A stretch of 36,200 bases of DNA from Candidatus Cloacimonadota bacterium (GTDB taxonomy: Bacteria > Cloacimonadota > Cloacimonadia > JGIOTU-2), in assembly GCA_018334695.1 (NCBI GenBank), contig JAGXLO010000016.1, positions 1 to 36,200 on the forward strand, read 5' to 3'. The notes below the pieces were generated by a model that worked only from the letters and a program-made list of their open reading frames with translations, had not been told where the DNA came from and searched no databases. This document shows, piece by piece, positions 33,161-36,200 of this stretch. Numbering within the stretch: position 1 is the first letter of the stretch; the number at the start of each line of letters is the position of its first letter. The position numbers and the translations under genes were made by a program.

Positions 33161-34369
33161 TTAATTATTAATTTGTTTCATTCCATTTTTTACGTTTACT
33201 TTAGTTAAAATCATCAAACCGATAACAAAAAATATTCCTATACTTAAAATTGCCATTCTCTGGTTTTTTACAAGGCTCATTATTAAACCATAAACAGCAG
33301 GTCCGATAATTGCTGATGCTTTTCCGCTGACTGCATAAAATCCAAAAAATTCGGCATGTTTATCTTTGGGAGTCAACATCGATACCAGGCTTCTGCTTGC
33401 CGATTGTACAACCCCAATACCAATACCAGCTAATATTCCCACACCATAAAATTGCAAGATAGTTTCACAGAAATAAGCAGCAATCACAACACCCAACCAA
33501 ATGAATAAGCTTATAATAATTGTTTTTTTAGCACCAATCCAGTCAAGTATGTAACCAAAAAATATTGCCCCGATAAATGATGCTACATTAGCAATAACGA
33601 AATAGATAACCAGCTGAGAATAAGTCATGCCAAAACGAGATGCTCCATAGATAGCAGCAAAGGCGATGATTGTTTTTACTCCATCATTATAAAAAAAGAA
33701 TGCTAGAAGAAATTTCCCCAATTCTTTAAATTTTCTAATATTTTTAAAAGTTCGTAAAATTCTATTATAACCTATTTTGATATAATTTACTTCACCAATC
33801 ACAGCTTTTCCTCTTTTCTTCTCTTTCAAAAAAATAAATATCGGTAAAGCAAAAACTCCAAAAAACAGGGCTATACTCGGAAAAACATAGATAGTGCCCT
33901 TTTCTAAAACCAAAAATGTGATACCCAGAGAAGCTAATCCGCCCAGATAGCCTATACCCCAGCCCCAGCCGGAAATTTTGCCAATATTTTCTCTTCTGAC
34001 AATTTCAGGCAGAAAGCCATTATAAAACACCATTCCACCTTCAAAACAAATATTGGCAATTATAAAAAAAATCATTCCCAAAAATATATTTCCGGCGCGG
34101 ATAAAATACAATAGTGCAGTACACAAAACCCCAACATAGGTTAAAACAAAAAGAAACTTTTTCTTGGCTCTGGTATAATCAGAGATAGCGCCAAAGATAG
34201 GTGCCAATATTGCCACAACGAGCATTGACAAACTTATTGATATGCCCCAGAAGTAGTCACCCAGGCCCTCAATTCCTACTACAGTGTTTTTGAAATACAC
34301 ACTATAAACAACCGTTACAATTATCGTTGTAAAGGAAGAGTTGGCAAAATCATAAGAGATCCAACCCAA
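33161..34369 (-). CDS. MFS transporter, UMF1/Atg22-like
   Basis: This protein of at least 402 residues has about 12 transmembrane helices and the UMF1-family opening WISYDFANSSFTTIIVTVVY, a major-facilitator branch related to Atg22; the substrate is unknown. The coordinates give the first canonical start, TTG 34369, but no ribosome site precedes it. The frame stays open back to a TAA at 34444 and, between, encodes ENKKKSIFSKDVLG, which looks like the usual hydrophilic N-terminus before helix 1. A GAGAGG ribosome site lies just before ATA 34411 and ATC 34408 in this frame, so a rare start codon is likely there. First gene of the unit with glmS and recO. Confidence 0.85.
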   Translation of the reverse strand: MGWISYDFANSSFTTIIVTVVYSVYFKNTVVGIEGLGDYFWGISISLSMLVVAILAPIFGAISDYTRAKKKFLFVLTYVGVLCTALLYFIRAGNIFLGMIFFIIANICFEGGMVFYNGFLPEIVRRENIGKISGWGWGIGYLGGLASLGITFLVLEKGTIYVFPSIALFFGVFALPIFIFLKEKKRGKAVIGEVNYIKIGYNRILRTFKNIRKFKELGKFLLAFFFYNDGVKTIIAFAAIYGASRFGMTYSQLVIYFVIANVASFIGAIFFGYILDWIGAKKTIIISLFIWLGVVIAAYFCETILQFYGVGILAGIGIGVVQSASRSLVSMLTPKDKHAEFFGFYAVSGKASAIIGPAVYGLIMSLVKNQRMAILSIGIFFVIGLMILTKVNVKNGMKQINN

Positions 34370-34616
34370 TACATCTTTGGAAAATATACTTTTTTTCTTA
34401 TTCTCGATTATATCACCTCTCTGTGACTCAACGTAAAAATTTTACACAAAATATGTTAAAGCTTTTTATTAAGTCAAATGAACTGATTTTAAATTGGCTA
34501 GAACATAAAAAGGTATCGACAATGTTAAATTAATTAGAGCTTTGTAAATAATTTAATTATTAGGAAATAAAAAATTTATTTTATATTAATTTCATCAAAT
34601 CAACTAAATATATTCC

Positions 34617-34648
34617 TTGACAAAAATTATACATTGGCACGAGATAAA
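34617..34648 (+). promoter_or_regulatory. Putative promoter of the DUF4342 gene
   Basis: TTGACA (34617-34622) with GATAAA 20 nt further on (34643-34648). A CAGGAG ribosome site and the ATG follow. The rest of the 34445-34674 gap is AT-rich with no further feature seen. Confidence 0.4.
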
Positions 34649-34674
34649 TAAAAAATAAATTTACAGGAGCGATT

Positions 34675-34932
34675 ATGGACGAACAACAGAAAGAAACATT
34701 CAAAGTAAAAAGCAATCAACTTTTTAATAAGGTTAAAGAGCTTCTACACGAGGGAAATGTAAGAAGAGTTATCATTAAAAATCACAAAGGTAAAAAATAC
34801 CTGGAAATTCCAGTCACTGTTGGGATTGTGGGTATAATTTTATTACCTTTTTGGGCAATATTCGTAGCTTTTATCGCTGCCCTTGCCAGTGATTTTGTAG
34901 TAGAAACAGTAAATATTGAAGAAAAAGAATAA
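34675..34932 (+). CDS. DUF4342-family small membrane protein
   Basis: This 85-residue protein has the family signature KVKELLHEGNVRRVIIKNHKGK followed by LEIPVTVGIVGIILLPFWA. It then has one long hydrophobic segment (about residues 48-75) and a short acidic tail. The function of the family is unknown; the layout (cytoplasmic basic domain followed by a membrane segment) suggests a membrane-associated regulator. It has a CAGGAG ribosome site and its own likely promoter, and ends 52 bp before hisC. Confidence 0.85.
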   Translation: MDEQQKETFKVKSNQLFNKVKELLHEGNVRRVIIKNHKGKKYLEIPVTVGIVGIILLPFWAIFVAFIAALASDFVVETVNIEEKE

Positions 34933-34984
34933 GATCTATATTTCTTAGTTATTTTTTGTCAGGAGGGATGCAAAGAAAGTTTTA

Positions 34985-36043
34985 ATGTATCGATTTAGAA
35001 AAGATTTGCAGCATAAAGAAGCAGTTAAGATATCCGTTCCACATCAGGAAGTGATGATGTGTCTTAATGAAAATCCGCTTAATCCCTACCCCGAACTGAA
35101 GGAAGAATTTCAACAGATACTTACAGAGGTTCCCTTTAATCGCTATTTCAACGAAGTCACCCAAAAATTGCAAGAGCTGCTTAGCAATTATATAGAGATA
35201 GGTGGAGATTGTATTGCCATGGGCAATGGCGCTGATGAGATGCTCTACTATCTCTTCACTTCGCTCAATGCTCCTGAGTCATACATCTTATCTCTCGCTC
35301 CCTCTTATTTTGACTATAAAAGTTATTCCTCTGCTGTTGGTATGTCCTGCCGCTTTTTGCATCTGGATCAAAATTACAATTTTAAAGCTGATGAATTTCT
35401 GCAACTTTTGCAGCCTGTAAATTGCAAACTTGGTATCATCTGCAATCCCAACAATCCTACTGGAAATCTTTTTGCAGCAGAGAAAATTATTTATATTATT
35501 GAGAACACTGATAAACTCATACTGGTGGATGAAGCCTATTTTGAATTTGCCGGTGAAACTTTACTGGACTATGTTCATAAATACCCTAATCTGATAATTC
35601 TACGTACATTCTCAAAATCTTTTGCCAGTGCCGGTCTTCGCTTTGGCTACCTTGTTTCCAATCCTGAAAATATTACTGAAATAAAAAAAGTTATTACTGC
35701 TTTTAATCTGAGTCTGGTAACCCAAGCGTTTGCATTAGTTATTTTGCGAAATAAAGAGATATTTCTACAAAACATCGTCACTCTCATAAAGGAAAGAGAA
35801 TACATTTATTCCAGATTATCACAAATTGATGAGATCGAACCTATAAAATCTTATACCAATTTCATAACTTTTACTGCAGGTAATAAAACTAAAAAACTCT
35901 TTAAATACCTGCAAACTAATGGCATTGCCTTACGAGCAGTTTGGCAACATCCCGTTCTGGAGGATCATGTAAGAGTTACTGTTAGTAGAAAAAAAGATAA
36001 TAAACTGTTTCTACAAAAAGTTAAGGAATTCATACAAACATAA
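34985..36043 (+). CDS. hisC: Histidinol-phosphate aminotransferase-like enzyme
   Basis: This 352-residue fold-type I PLP enzyme has the HisC layout: CLNENPLNPYP near the start, GNGADEMLYYL, IICNPNNPTGN, LVDEAYFEFAGE, and the PLP lysine at 211 in RTFSKSFASAGLRFGY. It would transaminate imidazole-acetol phosphate to histidinol phosphate; related aromatic aminotransferases cannot be excluded. No other his gene is visible. A perfect AGGAGG (34961-34966) lies 18 bases upstream, too far for direct use. Right after it is a five-codon ORF (ATG 34968 to TAA 34985) whose stop overlaps the hisC ATG, so translation may be coupled. Confidence 0.85.
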   Translation: MYRFRKDLQHKEAVKISVPHQEVMMCLNENPLNPYPELKEEFQQILTEVPFNRYFNEVTQKLQELLSNYIEIGGDCIAMGNGADEMLYYLFTSLNAPESYILSLAPSYFDYKSYSSAVGMSCRFLHLDQNYNFKADEFLQLLQPVNCKLGIICNPNNPTGNLFAAEKIIYIIENTDKLILVDEAYFEFAGETLLDYVHKYPNLIILRTFSKSFASAGLRFGYLVSNPENITEIKKVITAFNLSLVTQAFALVILRNKEIFLQNIVTLIKEREYIYSRLSQIDEIEPIKSYTNFITFTAGNKTKKLFKYLQTNGIALRAVWQHPVLEDHVRVTVSRKKDNKLFLQKVKEFIQT

Positions 36044-36069
36044 ATCGAATTAACATAAGGAATAATAAA

Positions 36070-36200
36070 TTGAAAAATTGCAATAAAAACCTGCTAAGAT
36101 TGATTTGTGAAAAAATACCAACCTTAGTAATTATTTTGAGCGTTAGTTTTGGAGGATTAATGGCACAGGAAAAAGCAAAGCAAGAGGTACAAAAAATATT
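36070..36200 (+). CDS. Exported protein, N-terminal fragment
   Basis: An open frame starts at TTG 36070, nine bases after the ribosome site AAGG (36057-36060), and runs off the window end after 43 codons. The start KNCNKNLLRLICEK is basic, followed by a hydrophobic stretch (IPTLVIILSVSFGGLMA) and a likely cleavage site before QEKAKQEV, which makes a good signal peptide. An ATG at 36160 lies inside this peptide and would lose the signal. Too little remains to name a family. The gene is probably co-transcribed with hisC, 26 bp upstream. Confidence 0.6.
   Translation, partial: MKNCNKNLLRLICEKIPTLVIILSVSFGGLMAQEKAKQEVQKI

Noticed and set aside
1-36200. tRNA, rRNA, CRISPR arrays, insertion sequences or phage genes
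   Set aside because: I saw no cloverleaf or rRNA sequence, no regularly spaced direct repeats with unique spacers, and no transposase, integrase or phage structural gene. A tRNA scan was not run.

Overview
This window is AT-rich, gene-dense bacterial chromosome from a Gram-negative organism. It carries lipid A-type acyltransferase, heptosyltransferase and murA genes, plus several exported or outer-membrane proteins. Two large secreted proteins end in a FlgD-like/Por-type C-terminal sorting domain (…NPxxN…GxxVxxL…SGIYxYxL…). That architecture, the GLUG and parallel beta-helix surface proteins, the PorV-like barrel and the intergenic GAA-centred palindromes suggest a member of the Fibrobacteres-Chlorobi-Bacteroidetes neighbourhood, most likely a Cloacimonadota-type anaerobe. 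This placement is inference; no 16S rRNA or other decisive marker is present.

Layout. 1-488: no gene, but stacked palindromes and a strongly self-complementary element. 489-9623 (+): a GLUG-repeat surface protein with terminator, a membrane GAF-GGDEF diguanylate cyclase, a ThiD-methyltransferase fusion overlapping tenA, a small membrane protein with an in-frame TGA, a 35-residue membrane protein, a PorV-like barrel and an HhH/beta-barrel protein. 9710-11251 (+): gpmI, converging on a minus-strand block. 11241-18371 (-): ileS with an upstream leader peptide and terminator, its own terminator, then a unit of heptosyltransferase, dCMP deaminase, LpxL-like acyltransferase and gatA. 18372-18965: intergenic repeats. 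18966-23103 (-): PEBP-family protein, nfo, then prmC-murA-pgpA. 23254-25488 (+): large secreted protein with an in-frame TGA. 25557-30384 (-): pckA, amidohydrolase, exported HAD phosphatase, psuG. 30545-34408 (-): MFS transporter, glmS, recO. 34675-36200 (+): DUF4342 protein, hisC and the start of an exported protein.

Main discoveries. (1) Two genes are interrupted by one in-frame TGA exactly where a redox cysteine is expected: C-x3-U in a DUF6132-like protein and U-x-x-C in an Omp28/thioredoxin-like domain. Each TGA is followed by a hairpin whose apical-loop G lies 20 nt downstream, as in bacterial SECIS elements. TGA also terminates ordinary genes here, so selenocysteine insertion is the best explanation, and standard gene calling would truncate or miss both proteins. 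(2) ileS is preceded by a 15-codon leader ORF ending Val-Ile-Ile-Ile-stop and a rho-independent terminator, the layout of ribosome-mediated attenuation. (3) Two transcription units appear to begin at or next to the AUG (leaderless). (4) A ~67-bp palindromic repeat occurs in two intergenic regions in opposite orientation. (5) ThiD is fused to a SAM methyltransferase domain.

Most remaining genes are housekeeping: glycolysis/gluconeogenesis (gpmI, pckA), translation (ileS, gatA, prmC), envelope (murA, glmS, pgpA, LpxL-like, GT9), DNA repair (nfo, recO) and cofactor salvage (thiD, tenA, psuG).
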